Source of the DNA: Pseudomonadales bacterium
GTDB lineage: Bacteria; Pseudomonadota; Gammaproteobacteria; Pseudomonadales; Halieaceae
Assembly: GCA_024234675.1 (NCBI GenBank)
Contig: JACKNU010000007.1
Span: 56,734-120,733, forward strand
Reading direction: 5' to 3'
Length of the DNA stretch: 64,000 bases
This document shows positions 47,777 to 57,838 of the stretch, one piece after another. Made by a program: the position numbers and the translations under genes. Numbering within the stretch: the stretch's first letter is position 1; each line of letters opens with the position of its first letter. The notes under the pieces are model-generated. The model was given only the letters and a program-made list of their open reading frames with translations, ran no database searches and was not told the DNA's origin.

Positions 47777-48247
47777 TTAAAAACGGTAGTGAGAGAATGC
47801 CTTGTTGGCTTCCGCCATACGGTGCACGTCCTCGCGCTTGCGCACGGCATTGCCCTTACCCTGGGAGGCGTCGATGATCTCGCCGGCCAGGCGCTGGCGC
47901 ATGGACTTTTCACCGCGGTTGCGGGAGTACTCCACCAGCCAGCGCATTGACAGCGCCACGCGGCGGGAGGGGCGCACTTCGACCGGTACCTGGTAGGTCG
48001 CACCGCCAACCCGGCGGGACTTGACTTCCACCATGGGCGCGATGTTTTCCAGCGCTTCGTCGAATGCTTCGATGGGGTCCTTGTTGAGGCGGTCGCGGAC
48101 TATGTCCAGGGCGCCATACACAATGGTTTCCGCTACGGATTTCTTACCACTGACCATCACGTGGTTCATGAACTTTGCCAGCGTCACGTTGCCATACTTG
48201 GGATCTGGCAGGACTTCGCGCTTGGCGACTACTCGTCTTCTTGGCAT
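47777..48247 (-). CDS. rpsG: 30S ribosomal protein S7
   Basis: The product is 156 residues (MPRRRVVAKREVLPDPKYGN). S7 nucleates the 30S head and, in E. coli, represses its own operon by binding the rpsL-rpsG gap. The 109-base gap here is structured (see separate entry). Confidence 0.97.
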   Translation of the reverse strand: MPRRRVVAKREVLPDPKYGNVTLAKFMNHVMVSGKKSVAETIVYGALDIVRDRLNKDPIEAFDEALENIAPMVEVKSRRVGGATYQVPVEVRPSRRVALSMRWLVEYSRNRGEKSMRQRLAGEIIDASQGKGNAVRKREDVHRMAEANKAFSHYRF

Positions 48248-48275
48248 GGTTTTGCCCTTCTCTCTTCAGGTTGAT

Positions 48276-48319
48276 CCGAACACCGACCTGCCACAATCGC
48301 GGGGGAGGCAGGGGTTCGG
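48276..48319 (-). promoter_or_regulatory. Structured rpsL-rpsG spacer, possible S7 binding element
   Basis: On the minus strand CCGAAC pairs with GTTCGG, and inside it CTGCC pairs with GGCAG, separated by internal bulges. In E. coli the same spacer (about 96 bases) is the S7 repressor target; the identity here is inferred from position and structure only. Confidence 0.45.
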
Positions 48320-48356
48320 CCTTACTTACATCAATGTTGTTACAGCCGGGTTGCGC

Positions 48357-48728
48357 TTACTTGGGACGCTTGGCACCGTACTTGGAACGGCCGTTCCTGC
48401 GATCGGCGACTCCGGAGGTGTCCAGGCTGCCGCGCACGGTGTGATAACGCACACCGGGCAGGTCCTTTACACGGCCGCCGCGAATCAGCACCACACTGTG
48501 CTCCTGCAGGTTGTGACCCTCACCACCGATGTACGAGGACACCTCGTAGCCGTTGGTCAGGCGCACACGACATACCTTGCGCAGTGCAGAGTTGGGTTTC
48601 TTCGGCGTGGTCGTGTAAACACGGGTACACACACCGCGGCGCTGCGGACAGCTTTGCAGGGCGGGTACGTCGCTCTTGTCTACTTTGCGCTTCCGAGGCG
48701 TACGAACCAATTGGTTGATCGTTGCCAT
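48357..48728 (-). CDS. rpsL: 30S ribosomal protein S12
   Basis: The product is 123 residues. The decoding-site loops TTTPKKPNSALRK (Lys43) and GGRVKDLPGVRYH (Lys88) are wild type, predicting no rpsL streptomycin resistance. It is the first gene of the str operon, with a promoter about 120 bases upstream. Confidence 0.98.
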   Translation of the reverse strand: MATINQLVRTPRKRKVDKSDVPALQSCPQRRGVCTRVYTTTPKKPNSALRKVCRVRLTNGYEVSSYIGGEGHNLQEHSVVLIRGGRVKDLPGVRYHTVRGSLDTSGVADRRNGRSKYGAKRPK

Positions 48729-48855
48729 CCAGTTAAAACTCCAAAATAAATCGTTTAATTATGGCCGCAAGGCCATGTCCAGATCCGGGACAACCACTCC
48801 TGGCCGAGGCCAAAGAAGCGGGACGTAACAAACCACCCCGGAAAGAGGAGGCGGC

Positions 48856-48884
48856 ATTCTATAGATGCCCCCGGTGGGAGTCAA
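48856..48884 (-). promoter_or_regulatory. Probable promoter of the str operon (rpsL)
   Basis: On the minus strand TTGACT (48884-48879), 17 bases, TAGAAT (48861-48856). The spacer and -35 lie inside the hairpin that follows rpoC. The start would be near 48849 with a 120-base leader. Confidence 0.72.
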
Positions 48885-48897
48885 CCCATACCGGGGG
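48868..48897 (-). terminator. Hairpin after rpoC
   Basis: On the minus strand CCCCCGGT and ACCGGGGG form a perfect 8-bp stem around a 14-base loop, beginning about 20 bases after the rpoC stop. No U tract follows, so it may slow rather than end transcription. Confidence 0.5.
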
Positions 48898-48917
48898 ACC
48901 TTTCACCGACGCCCGCC

Positions 48918-51900
48918 TCAGTCTCCCTGCAGGGCCTCGGTCAGTGCCGCCTCGATTTCCTGGGCGGATACCGTCACCTCGGAGCGGCTGTCGCGGGTGC
49001 GCTTGCGCTCCTCGTGGTAGGCCAGACCGGTGCCGGCGGGGATCAGGCGTCCCACCACCACGTTTTCCTTCAGGCCGCGCAGGTAATCCCGCTTGCCGGT
49101 GACCGCCGCCTCGGTGAGGACGCGGGTGGTCTCCTGGAACGAGGCCGCGGAGATGAAGCTCTCGGTGGCCAGGGAGGCCTTGGTGATACCCAGCAGCTCC
49201 CGCTCGCCCGCAGCCGGCACCAGCTTCTGGCCCAGCAGGCGCTCGTTTTCTTCCAGCAGGGTGGTGTACTCGACCTGCTCGCCCTTGATCAGGCTGGAAT
49301 CGCCGGAGGAGGTGATGATGACCTTGCGCAGCATCTGGCGAACAATCACCTCGATGTGCTTGTCGTTGATCTTCACACCCTGCAGGCGGTAAACCTCCTG
49401 GATCTCGTTGACGATGTACTTCGCCAGTTCCTCGATGCCCTTGAGGCGCAGGATATCGTGGGGGCTGGGCGGGCCTTCCGACACGACCTCGCCCTTCTCC
49501 ACGAACTCCCCCTCGAACACGGACATATTGCGCCACTTGGGAATCAGCGCCTCGAAGTGGTCGGAGCCGTCCGCCAGGGTGCTGCCGTCGGTGGGGGTAA
49601 TGACCAGGCGACGCTTGCCCTTGGTTTCCTTACCGAAGCTCACGGTACCGGAAATCTCCGCCAGGATGGCGGGTTCCTTCGGCTTGCGGGCCTCGAACAG
49701 GTCGGCAACGCGCGGCAGACCACCGGTGATGTCGCGGGTCTTGGACCCCTCCTGGGGTATGCGCGCGATCACGTCGCCCGCTTCCACCCGCGCCGAATCC
49801 TCCAGGCTGACCAGCGCCGAGGCCGGCAGGAAATAGTGGGCCGGCACATTGGTATTGGCCAGGCACAGTTCCTTGCCCTTGTCGTCCACCAGGCTTACCG
49901 CGGGGCGGATATCCTTGCCCGCCACGGGCCGCTCACCGGCATCCAGCACCGAGATGCTGGACAGGCCGGTCAGTTCGTCGGTCTGGCGACGAATGGTAAT
50001 ACCCTCTTCCATGCCGCTGAATTTCACCGTACCCGCCACCTCGGTGATGATCGGGTGAGTGTGGGGGTCCCAGGTCGCCACCACGTCGCCGGCGGAGACG
50101 CTGGCGTGGTCGGCCACCTTGATCAGGGCGCCGTAGGGCAGCTTGTAGCGCTCGCGCTCCCTGCCCAGGGTATCCAGCACCGACAGTTCGCCCGAACGGG
50201 AGACGGCCACCAGGTAACCGTCCTTCTTGCGCTCCACGAACTTCAGGTTGTGCAGGCGCACGGTACCGTCGTTCATTACCTGGATATTGTCCTGGGCGGT
50301 CGCCCGGGAGGCCGCACCACCGATGTGGAAGGTACGCATGGTCAGCTGGGTACCCGGCTCACCGATGGACTGGGCTGCCACCACGCCGATGGCCTCGCCC
50401 ATGTTCACGCGGTGGCCGCGGGCCAGGTCGCGACCGTAGCAGGCGCTGCAGATACCGTGACGGGTTTCGCAGGTGATGGGCGAGCGCACGGAAATCTCGT
50501 CAATGCCCATTTCCTCCAGGCGCTTGATCCACAGCTCATCCAGCATGGTGCCGGCGACGATGGCAATTTCCTCGTCGCTGCCGGGACGGTTCACGTCCCG
50601 TGCGACGATGCGGCCCAGCACGCGATCACCCAGCGATTCGATGATGTCGCCACCCTCGATTACCGGCGTCATCAGCAGGCCCTGGTCGGTACCGCAATCC
50701 ACCTCGGTGACCACCAGGTCCTGGGCGACGTCCACCAGGCGGCGGGTCAGGTAACCGGAGTTGGCGGTCTTCAGGGCCGTGTCGGCCAGACCCTTGCGGG
50801 CGCCGTGGGTGGAGATGAAGTACTGCAGTACGTTCAGGCCCTCGCGGAAGTTCGCCGTAATGGGGGTCTCGATGATGGAGCCGTCCGGCTTGGCCATCAG
50901 GCCGCGCATACCCGCCAGCTGGCGGATCTGGGCGGGTGAGCCCCGGGCGCCGGAGTCGGCGTAGATATAGACGGAGTTGAAGGAGGCCTGCTGCTCTTCC
51001 TTGCCCTCGCGGTTGATCACGGTTTCCTTGGACAGGCCCTCCATCATGGACTTGGAGACCAGGTCGTTGGCGCGTGACCAGATGTCGATCACCTTGTTGT
51101 ATTTCTCGCCCTGGGTCACCAGGCCGGCCGCGTACTGCTGCTCGATCTCCTTGACCTCGGCATCGGCGCGCGCAATCAGCTCCGCCTTGGCCGCGGGAAT
51201 CTCGAAATCGTTGACGCCGATGGACGACCCGGAACGGGTGGAATACTCGTAGCCCGTGTACATCAGCTGGTCGGCGAAGATAACGGTGGCCTTGAGGCCG
51301 ACGGCGCGGTAGCACTGGTTGATGATACGGGAGATGGCCTTCTTGGCCATGTCCTGGTTCACCATCTCGAAGGCGATACCCGCGGGGACGATTTCCCACA
51401 GCAGGGCGCGGCCCACGGTGGTGTCGGCCACGAAGCTGTTCTCGATACGCTCGCCTTCATCGGTGTTGACCACCTCGTTGATGCGCACCTTGACCCGCGC
51501 CTGCAGGTGCACGTGGCCGCCGAAGTAGGCGCGGTGCACTTCCGATACATTGGCAAACAGGGTGCCTTCGCCCTTGGCGTTGACCCGCTCGCGGGTCATG
51601 TAGTACAGGCCCAGTACCACGTCCTGGGAGGGCACGATGATGGGCTCGCCGTTGGCGGGAGAGAGAATATTGTTGGTGGACATCATCAGGGCGCGGGCTT
51701 CCAGCTGCGCCTCGATGGTCAGCGGCACGTGCACCGCCATCTGGTCACCGTCGAAGTCGGCGTTGTAGGCGGCGCAGACCAGCGGGTGCAGCTGGATGGC
51801 CTTACCCTCGATCAGCACCGGCTCGAAGGCCTGGATGCCCAGGCGGTGCAGGGTGGGGGCGCGGTTCAGCAGCACCGGGTGCTCGCGGATCACCTCGGCG

Positions 51901-53135
51901 AGGATATCCCAGACCTCCGGCGGCTCGCGCTCCACCATTTTCTTGGCGGCCTTGATGGTGGTGGCCAGGCCCCTGGCCTCCAGCTTGCCGAAAATAAAGG
52001 GTTTGAACAGTTCCAGCGCCATTTTCTTGGGCAGGCCGCACTGGTGCAGGCGCAGGGTCGGGCCCACCACGATCACGGAGCGACCGGAGTAGTCCACCCG
52101 CTTGCCCAGCAGGTTCTGGCGGAACCGGCCCTGCTTGCCCTTGATCATGTCGGCCAGGGACTTCAGCGGGCGCTTGTTGGAGCCGGTGATGGCGCGGCCG
52201 CGACGGCCGTTGTCCAGCAGCGCATCCACGGATTCCTGCAGCATGCGCTTCTCGTTGCGCACGATGATGTCGGGTGCGTTCAGGTCCAGCAGGCGCTTGA
52301 GGCGGTTGTTGCGGTTGATCACCCGGCGGTACAGGTCGTTCAGGTCGGAGGTGGCGAAGCGGCCTCCATCCAGGGGCACCAGCGGGCGCAGGTCCGGCGG
52401 CAGTACCGGCAGCACCTTCAACACCATCCACTCGGGCTTGTTGCCGGAACTGGCGAAGGCCTCCATCAACTTCAGGCGCTTGGACAGCTTCTTGATCTTG
52501 GTCTCGGAGTTGGTGGCCGGGATCTCCTCGCGCAGGCTGGCGATTTCGTGCTCCAGGTCCAGTTGCACCATCAGGTCCTGGATCGCCTCGGCGCCCATCT
52601 TGGCGGAGAATTCGTCACCGAACTCCTCCATGGCCTCGTAGTACTGCTCGTCGGACAGCAACTGGCCCTGCTCCAGGGTAGTCAGGCCGGGGTCGGTTAC
52701 CACGTAGGACTCGAAATACAGCACCCGCTCGATATCGCGCAGGGTCATGTCCAGCAGCAGGCCGATGCGCGAGGGCAGTGATTTCAGGAACCAGATATGG
52801 GCTACCGGGCTGGCCAGCTCGATATGACCCATGCGCTCCCGGCGCACCTTGGCCAGGGCCACTTCCACACCGCACTTCTCACAGATCACGCCGCGGTGCT
52901 TGAGTCGCTTGTACTTGCCGCACAGGCACTCGTAATCCTTTACCGGCCCGAAAATCTTGGCGCAGAACAGGCCGTCCCGCTCCGGCTTGAAAGTACGGTA
53001 ATTGATGGTCTCCGGCTTCTTCACTTCGCCGAACGACCACGAGCGGATCATTTCCGGTGACGCCAGACCGATCCGGATGGCATCGAACTCTTCCGTTTGT
53101 CCCTGGGACTTCAACAGATTAAGTAAGTCTTTCAA
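48918..53135 (-). CDS. rpoC: RNA polymerase beta' subunit
   Basis: The product is 1,405 residues from a TTG start at 53135 (GGAGGAA upstream), giving MKDLLNLLKSQGQTEEFDAI as in Pseudomonas. The N-terminal zinc site (CLCGKYKRLKHRGVICEKC) is near residues 70-90. The catalytic NADFDGDQMAVH binds the active-site magnesium ions. The second zinc site (CETRHGICSACYGRDLARGH) and bridge-helix/trigger-loop regions are intact. It follows rpoB after 82 bases. Confidence 0.98.
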   Translation of the reverse strand: MKDLLNLLKSQGQTEEFDAIRIGLASPEMIRSWSFGEVKKPETINYRTFKPERDGLFCAKIFGPVKDYECLCGKYKRLKHRGVICEKCGVEVALAKVRRERMGHIELASPVAHIWFLKSLPSRIGLLLDMTLRDIERVLYFESYVVTDPGLTTLEQGQLLSDEQYYEAMEEFGDEFSAKMGAEAIQDLMVQLDLEHEIASLREEIPATNSETKIKKLSKRLKLMEAFASSGNKPEWMVLKVLPVLPPDLRPLVPLDGGRFATSDLNDLYRRVINRNNRLKRLLDLNAPDIIVRNEKRMLQESVDALLDNGRRGRAITGSNKRPLKSLADMIKGKQGRFRQNLLGKRVDYSGRSVIVVGPTLRLHQCGLPKKMALELFKPFIFGKLEARGLATTIKAAKKMVEREPPEVWDILAEVIREHPVLLNRAPTLHRLGIQAFEPVLIEGKAIQLHPLVCAAYNADFDGDQMAVHVPLTIEAQLEARALMMSTNNILSPANGEPIIVPSQDVVLGLYYMTRERVNAKGEGTLFANVSEVHRAYFGGHVHLQARVKVRINEVVNTDEGERIENSFVADTTVGRALLWEIVPAGIAFEMVNQDMAKKAISRIINQCYRAVGLKATVIFADQLMYTGYEYSTRSGSSIGVNDFEIPAAKAELIARADAEVKEIEQQYAAGLVTQGEKYNKVIDIWSRANDLVSKSMMEGLSKETVINREGKEEQQASFNSVYIYADSGARGSPAQIRQLAGMRGLMAKPDGSIIETPITANFREGLNVLQYFISTHGARKGLADTALKTANSGYLTRRLVDVAQDLVVTEVDCGTDQGLLMTPVIEGGDIIESLGDRVLGRIVARDVNRPGSDEEIAIVAGTMLDELWIKRLEEMGIDEISVRSPITCETRHGICSACYGRDLARGHRVNMGEAIGVVAAQSIGEPGTQLTMRTFHIGGAASRATAQDNIQVMNDGTVRLHNLKFVERKKDGYLVAVSRSGELSVLDTLGRERERYKLPYGALIKVADHASVSAGDVVATWDPHTHPIITEVAGTVKFSGMEEGITIRRQTDELTGLSSISVLDAGERPVAGKDIRPAVSLVDDKGKELCLANTNVPAHYFLPASALVSLEDSARVEAGDVIARIPQEGSKTRDITGGLPRVADLFEARKPKEPAILAEISGTVSFGKETKGKRRLVITPTDGSTLADGSDHFEALIPKWRNMSVFEGEFVEKGEVVSEGPPSPHDILRLKGIEELAKYIVNEIQEVYRLQGVKINDKHIEVIVRQMLRKVIITSSGDSSLIKGEQVEYTTLLEENERLLGQKLVPAAGERELLGITKASLATESFISAASFQETTRVLTEAAVTGKRDYLRGLKENVVVGRLIPAGTGLAYHEERKRTRDSRSEVTVSAQEIEAALTEALQGD

Positions 53136-53217
53136 AGCATTTCCTCCACGAGGTTATTGCTACCGGGTAGAGCGGCGCGGCGCGCCGCTGTCACCCCTGA
53201 GTCCAGTGTTATGTTTG

Positions 53218-56200
53218 TTACTCGTTCTCGAGCTCGATATCGATGCCCAGGGAACGTATCTCCTTAACCAACACATTGAAGGACTCGGGCATACCCGGCT
53301 CCATCCGATGATCGCCATCGACAATGTTCTTGTACATCTTGGTCCGCCCGGCGACGTCGTCGGACTTCACGGTCAGCATTTCCTGCAGGGTATAGGCGGC
53401 ACCGTAGGCTTCCAGTGCCCAGACCTCCATCTCCCCGAAGCGCTGGCCACCGAACTGCGCCTTGCCGCCCAGCGGTTGCTGGGTAACCAGGCTGTAGGAA
53501 CCGGTGGAACGGGCGTGCATCTTGTCGTCCACCAGGTGGTTCAGCTTCAGCATGTACATGTAGCCAACCGTGACCGGGCGATCGAAGGCCTCGCCGGTAC
53601 GGCCGTCGTACAGGGTGAACTGGCCGCTCTCGGGCAGGTCCGCCAGGGCCAGCAATTCCTTGATGGACTCCTCTGCCGCGCCGTCGAACACCGGGGTTGC
53701 CATGGGCACACCGCCCACCAGGTTGCCAGCCAGCTCCAGGATATCCGCGTCGCTGAGGGACTTCAGGTCCTCGCTGCGACCGGCGCCGTTGTTGTAGATG
53801 GTCTCCAGGAACTTGCGGATCTCGGCGACCTTGCGCTGCTCCTTGATCATGGCGTCGATCTTGTCGCCCAGGCCCTTGGCGGCCATGCCCAGGTGGGTCT
53901 CCAGGATCTGGCCCACGTTCATGCGCGAGGGCACGCCCAGCGGGTTCAGGACGATATCGACCGGCTCGCCGTTCTCGTCGTAGGGCATATCCTCTACCGG
54001 CATGATCACCGAGATGACGCCCTTGTTACCGTGGCGTCCGGCCATCTTGTCGCCCGGCTGGATGCGGCGCTTGATCGCCAGGTAAACCTTGACGATCTTG
54101 AGCACGCCCGGAGCCAGGTCATCGCCGCTTTGCAGCTTGCGCTTCTTGTCCTCGAAACGCTCTTCCAGCAGCTTGTTCTGCTCCTCCAGCTGGCGCTGGG
54201 CGGAGGCGATCGCCTCGTTGAGCTCCGCTTCGGAGAACTTCAGCTTGAACCACTGGTCGCGATCCAGGCCCGCCAGCACGTCGGCGTCCAGGCTGGTTCC
54301 CTTGGCCAGGCCCGCGCCGCTGACGGTTTTCTTGCCGCCAAGCAGGCTTTCCAGGCGGGCAAAGGTCGCCTCCTCGAAGATCCGGTATTCTTCCTTCAGG
54401 TCCTTGCGGTAATCATCGAGCTGGTATTTCTCGATAGCCAGGGCGCGGGCGTCCTTTTCCAGGCCGTCGCGGGTAAAGACCTGCACGTCGATGACCGTGC
54501 CCTTGGTGCTGGAGGGCACGCGCAGGGAGGTATCCTTCACATCCGAAGCCTTCTCGCCGAAGATCGCGCGCAGCAGCTTTTCCTCGGGGGTCAGCTGGGT
54601 CTCGCCCTTGGGCGTCACCTTGCCCACCAGGATGTCGCCGGCATCCACCTCGGCACCTATGTAGACGATACCCGACTCGTCCAGCTTGGACAGGGCACTC
54701 TCGCCGACGTTGGGGATGTCGCCGGTGATCTCCTCGGAGCCGAGCTTGGTATCCCGGGCGATACAGGTGAGTTCCTGTATATGGATCGTGGTGAAGCGAT
54801 CCTCCTTCACAACGCGCTCGGACACCAGGATGGAGTCCTCGAAGTTGTAGCCGTTCCAGGGCATGAAGGCGATACGCATGTTCTGGCCCAGGGCCAGTTC
54901 ACCCATATCGATGGAGGGACCATCGGCGAGGATATCACCGCGGGCGATGGCGTCTCCCTGGCGCACGATGGGGCGCTGGTTGATACAGGTGTTCTGGTTG
55001 GAGCGGGTGTACTTGGTCAGGTTGTAGATGTCCACCGGGGCTTCATCCACGCCCCCGTCCTCGGCACTCACGCGCACCACGATGCGGCTGGCGTCGACCG
55101 AATCGACCACGCCGGCACGCCGGGCGACCACACAGACACCGGAGTCGGCGGCCACGTAGCGCTCCATGCCGGTTCCCACCAGCGGCTTGTCGCTCACCAG
55201 GGTGGGCACCGCCTGGCGCTGCATGTTGGAGCCCATGAGCGCACGGTTGGCGTCATCGTGCTCCAGGAAGGGGATCAGGGCCGCGGCCACCGACACGACC
55301 TGCTTGGGCGAGACGTCCATGTAATCCACCCGCTCGGGGGGCATGACGGTGAATTCATTCATGTGCCGCACGGCGATCAGCTCATCCACGAACTGCATAT
55401 TCTTGTCCAGGGTCGCCGAGGCCTGGGCAATGACATGCTCGGCCTCGTTGATGGCGGACAGGAACTCGATATCGTCGGTCACCTTGCCGTTGACGACCTT
55501 GCGGTAGGGGCTTTCCAGGAAGCCGTACTCGTTGGTGCGGGCATAGGTTGCCAGGGAGTTGATCAGGCCGATGTTCGGGCCTTCCGGCGTCTCAATGGGA
55601 CAGACGCGGCCGTAGTGGGTCGGGTGCACGTCGCGCACCTCGAAACCGGCGCGCTCACGGGTGAGGCCGCCCGGCCCCAGCGCGGACACGCGGCGTTTGT
55701 GGGTCACTTCCGACAGCGGGTTGTTCTGGTCCATGAACTGGGACAGCTGGCTGGAACCGAAGAATTCCTTCACCGCGGCAGACACCGGCTTGGCGTTGAT
55801 CAGGTCCTGGGGCATCAGGCCCTCGCTCTCCGCCATGGACAGGCGCTCCTTGACCGCCCGCTCCACGCGGACCAGGCCAACGCGGAACTGGTTCTCGGCC
55901 ATTTCACCGACCGAGCGCACGCGGCGGTTGCCCAGGTGGTCGATATCATCGACCATGCCGCGACCGTTGCGGATGGCGACCAGGGTGCGCAGCACATCGA
56001 CAATATCTTCCTTGTCGAGCACGCCGCTGCCCAGCACCTCGTCGCGACCCAGGCGGCGGTTGAACTTCATGCGGCCCACAGCGGACAGGTCGTAGCGGTC
56101 GGCGGAGAAGAACAGGTTCTGGAACAGGTTTTCCGCCGATTCCTTGGTGGGCGGTTCGCCGGGGCGCATCATGCGGTAGATTTCCACCAGCGCCTCGAGT

Positions 56201-57291
56201 TCGTTGCGGGTGGTGTCCTGGCGCAAGGTGTCGGAGATGAAGGGGCCGCAGTCCAGCTCGTTGGTGTACAGGGTCTCGATCTTGGCAACACCCGCCTCCT
56301 CCAGCTTGACCAGCACTTCCTCGCTGAGTTCGGTATTACACTCCACCAGGATCTCCCCGGTCTTCTTGTCGACCAGGTTTTTCGCCAGGGCGCGTCCGTA
56401 CAGGTAGGTGCGCGGAATCTCGAGCTGGGTGACCTTGGCCGCTTCCAGCTCGCGAATATGGCGGGCGGTGATACGTCGACCCTCTTCCACGATCACCTTC
56501 TTGCCGACCTTGATGTCGAAAGTCGCGACGTCGCCGCGCAGGCGCTCGGGGATCAGGGTCATGGTGTAGCTGCCGTCCTTGTCGACCTGGAAGGTGTTGA
56601 CCTCGTAGAACATGTCGAGGATTTCCTCGGACTCATAGCCCAGGGCGCGCAACAGGATGGTCGCCGGCAGCTTGCGGCGGCGGTCAATCCGCACGAAGAC
56701 CAGGTCCTTGGGGTCGAACTCGAAGTCCAGCCAGGAGCCGCGGTAGGGAATGACCCGGGCGGAGTACAGCAGCTTGCCCGAGGAGTGGGTCTTGCCCTTG
56801 TCGTGATCGAAGAACACACCGGGTGAACGGTGCAGCTGGGAGACGATAACCCGCTCGGTGCCGTTGACCACGAAGGTGCCGTTGTCGGTCATCAGGGGGA
56901 TTTCCCCCATGTAGACTTCCTGCTCCTTGATGTCCTTGATGGTCTTGTTGGCGGAGTCCTTGTCGTAGATGATCAGGCGCACCTTGACCCGCAGGGAGCA
57001 GGAGTAGGTAACCCCGCGCAACTGGCACTCATTGACATCGAATACGGGCGTGCCAAGCTGGTAGTCCACATACTCCAGGGCGGCGTTGCCGCTGTAGCTG
57101 ACGATGGGGAACACAGACTTGAAGGCGGCGTGCAGGCCGTAGTCGCCACGCTGGTCCAGGGGCACACCCTGCTGGGTAAACTTCCGGTAGGAATCCAATT
57201 GGATCGCAAGCAGGTATGGCACGTCCATTACCTTCGGCAGCATGCCGAAATCCTTGCGAATACGTTTTTTCTCAGTGTACGAGTATGCCAT
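53218..57291 (-). CDS. rpoB: RNA polymerase beta subunit
   Basis: The product is 1,357 residues. The rifampicin-binding region GSSQLSQFMDQNNPLSEVTH and HKRRVSALGPGG is wild type. The sequences RHGNKGVISVI and GGKAQFGGQRFGEMEVWALE near the C-terminus are conserved. It is separated from rplL by a 117-base gap holding an attenuator. Confidence 0.98.
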   Translation of the reverse strand: MAYSYTEKKRIRKDFGMLPKVMDVPYLLAIQLDSYRKFTQQGVPLDQRGDYGLHAAFKSVFPIVSYSGNAALEYVDYQLGTPVFDVNECQLRGVTYSCSLRVKVRLIIYDKDSANKTIKDIKEQEVYMGEIPLMTDNGTFVVNGTERVIVSQLHRSPGVFFDHDKGKTHSSGKLLYSARVIPYRGSWLDFEFDPKDLVFVRIDRRRKLPATILLRALGYESEEILDMFYEVNTFQVDKDGSYTMTLIPERLRGDVATFDIKVGKKVIVEEGRRITARHIRELEAAKVTQLEIPRTYLYGRALAKNLVDKKTGEILVECNTELSEEVLVKLEEAGVAKIETLYTNELDCGPFISDTLRQDTTRNELEALVEIYRMMRPGEPPTKESAENLFQNLFFSADRYDLSAVGRMKFNRRLGRDEVLGSGVLDKEDIVDVLRTLVAIRNGRGMVDDIDHLGNRRVRSVGEMAENQFRVGLVRVERAVKERLSMAESEGLMPQDLINAKPVSAAVKEFFGSSQLSQFMDQNNPLSEVTHKRRVSALGPGGLTRERAGFEVRDVHPTHYGRVCPIETPEGPNIGLINSLATYARTNEYGFLESPYRKVVNGKVTDDIEFLSAINEAEHVIAQASATLDKNMQFVDELIAVRHMNEFTVMPPERVDYMDVSPKQVVSVAAALIPFLEHDDANRALMGSNMQRQAVPTLVSDKPLVGTGMERYVAADSGVCVVARRAGVVDSVDASRIVVRVSAEDGGVDEAPVDIYNLTKYTRSNQNTCINQRPIVRQGDAIARGDILADGPSIDMGELALGQNMRIAFMPWNGYNFEDSILVSERVVKEDRFTTIHIQELTCIARDTKLGSEEITGDIPNVGESALSKLDESGIVYIGAEVDAGDILVGKVTPKGETQLTPEEKLLRAIFGEKASDVKDTSLRVPSSTKGTVIDVQVFTRDGLEKDARALAIEKYQLDDYRKDLKEEYRIFEEATFARLESLLGGKKTVSGAGLAKGTSLDADVLAGLDRDQWFKLKFSEAELNEAIASAQRQLEEQNKLLEERFEDKKRKLQSGDDLAPGVLKIVKVYLAIKRRIQPGDKMAGRHGNKGVISVIMPVEDMPYDENGEPVDIVLNPLGVPSRMNVGQILETHLGMAAKGLGDKIDAMIKEQRKVAEIRKFLETIYNNGAGRSEDLKSLSDADILELAGNLVGGVPMATPVFDGAAEESIKELLALADLPESGQFTLYDGRTGEAFDRPVTVGYMYMLKLNHLVDDKMHARSTGSYSLVTQQPLGGKAQFGGQRFGEMEVWALEAYGAAYTLQEMLTVKSDDVAGRTKMYKNIVDGDHRMEPGMPESFNVLVKEIRSLGIDIELENE

Positions 57292-57340
57292 CAGTACTCC
57301 CCAGCGTGATTAACTTCAAAACCTGTTTCTGTGAAGCGGG

Positions 57341-57373
57341 AAAAGGCCGGCGGGCCAACTGCCCACCAGCCTT
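57341..57373 (-). terminator. rplL-rpoB attenuator
   Basis: On the minus strand AAGGCTGGTGGGC pairs throughout (two G-U pairs) with GCCCGCCGGCCTT across a 5-base loop, ending in TTTT. In E. coli a terminator at the same place lets only part of the polymerases into rpoBC, setting the ratio of ribosomal protein to polymerase. Confidence 0.8.
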
Positions 57374-57408
57374 GTCCGTGTTCGACCGAAGCCGAACTAT
57401 TGCCGGGC

Positions 57409-57792
57409 TTACTTGAGCTCGACAGTGCCGCCAGCTTCTTCCAGCTGCTTCTTGATGTCTTCGGCTTCTTCCTTGGAAGCACCTTCCTTGATCGGGGAAG
57501 GCGCGCCGTCGACCAGGCCCTTGGCTTCTTTCAGGCCCAGACCAGTTACCGCGCGTACGACCTTGATGACGTTTACTTTCTTGTCGCCTGCGGCGGTCAG
57601 AACAACGTCAAACTCGGTCTGCTCTACAGCGGCACCACCGGCGTCAGCGCCGCCGGCAGCGGCCGGTGCTACGGCAACAGCCGCGGCAGCAGATACGCCG
57701 AACTTCTCTTCCATTGCGCTGATGAGCTCAACGATGTCCATTACGCTCATATCAGCAATTGCATTCAAAATATCGTCTTTAGACAGAGCCAT
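57409..57792 (-). CDS. rplL: 50S ribosomal protein L7/L12
   Basis: The product is 127 residues. It has the N-terminal dimer helices, an alanine/glycine hinge (AAAVAVAPAAAGGADAGGA, about residues 35-53) and the C-terminal factor-binding domain (KVNVIKVVRAVTGLGLKEAK). Multiple copies bind L10. Confidence 0.98.
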   Translation of the reverse strand: MALSKDDILNAIADMSVMDIVELISAMEEKFGVSAAAAVAVAPAAAGGADAGGAAVEQTEFDVVLTAAGDKKVNVIKVVRAVTGLGLKEAKGLVDGAPSPIKEGASKEEAEDIKKQLEEAGGTVELK

Positions 57793-57838
57793 GACTCATA
57801 TCTCCTATTTAGCTAATTAAAAAATCCACTGCAGGGGC

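Noticed and set aside
49014..52781. Long plus-strand open frames antisense to rpoC
   Set aside because: The same artefact over a clear essential gene; no ribosome site or domain signal.
53002..56826. A 1,274-codon plus-strand open frame antisense to rpoB
   Set aside because: It mirrors the codon bias of rpoB in a GC-rich genome, has low-complexity His/Val/Gly-rich composition, and matches no family.
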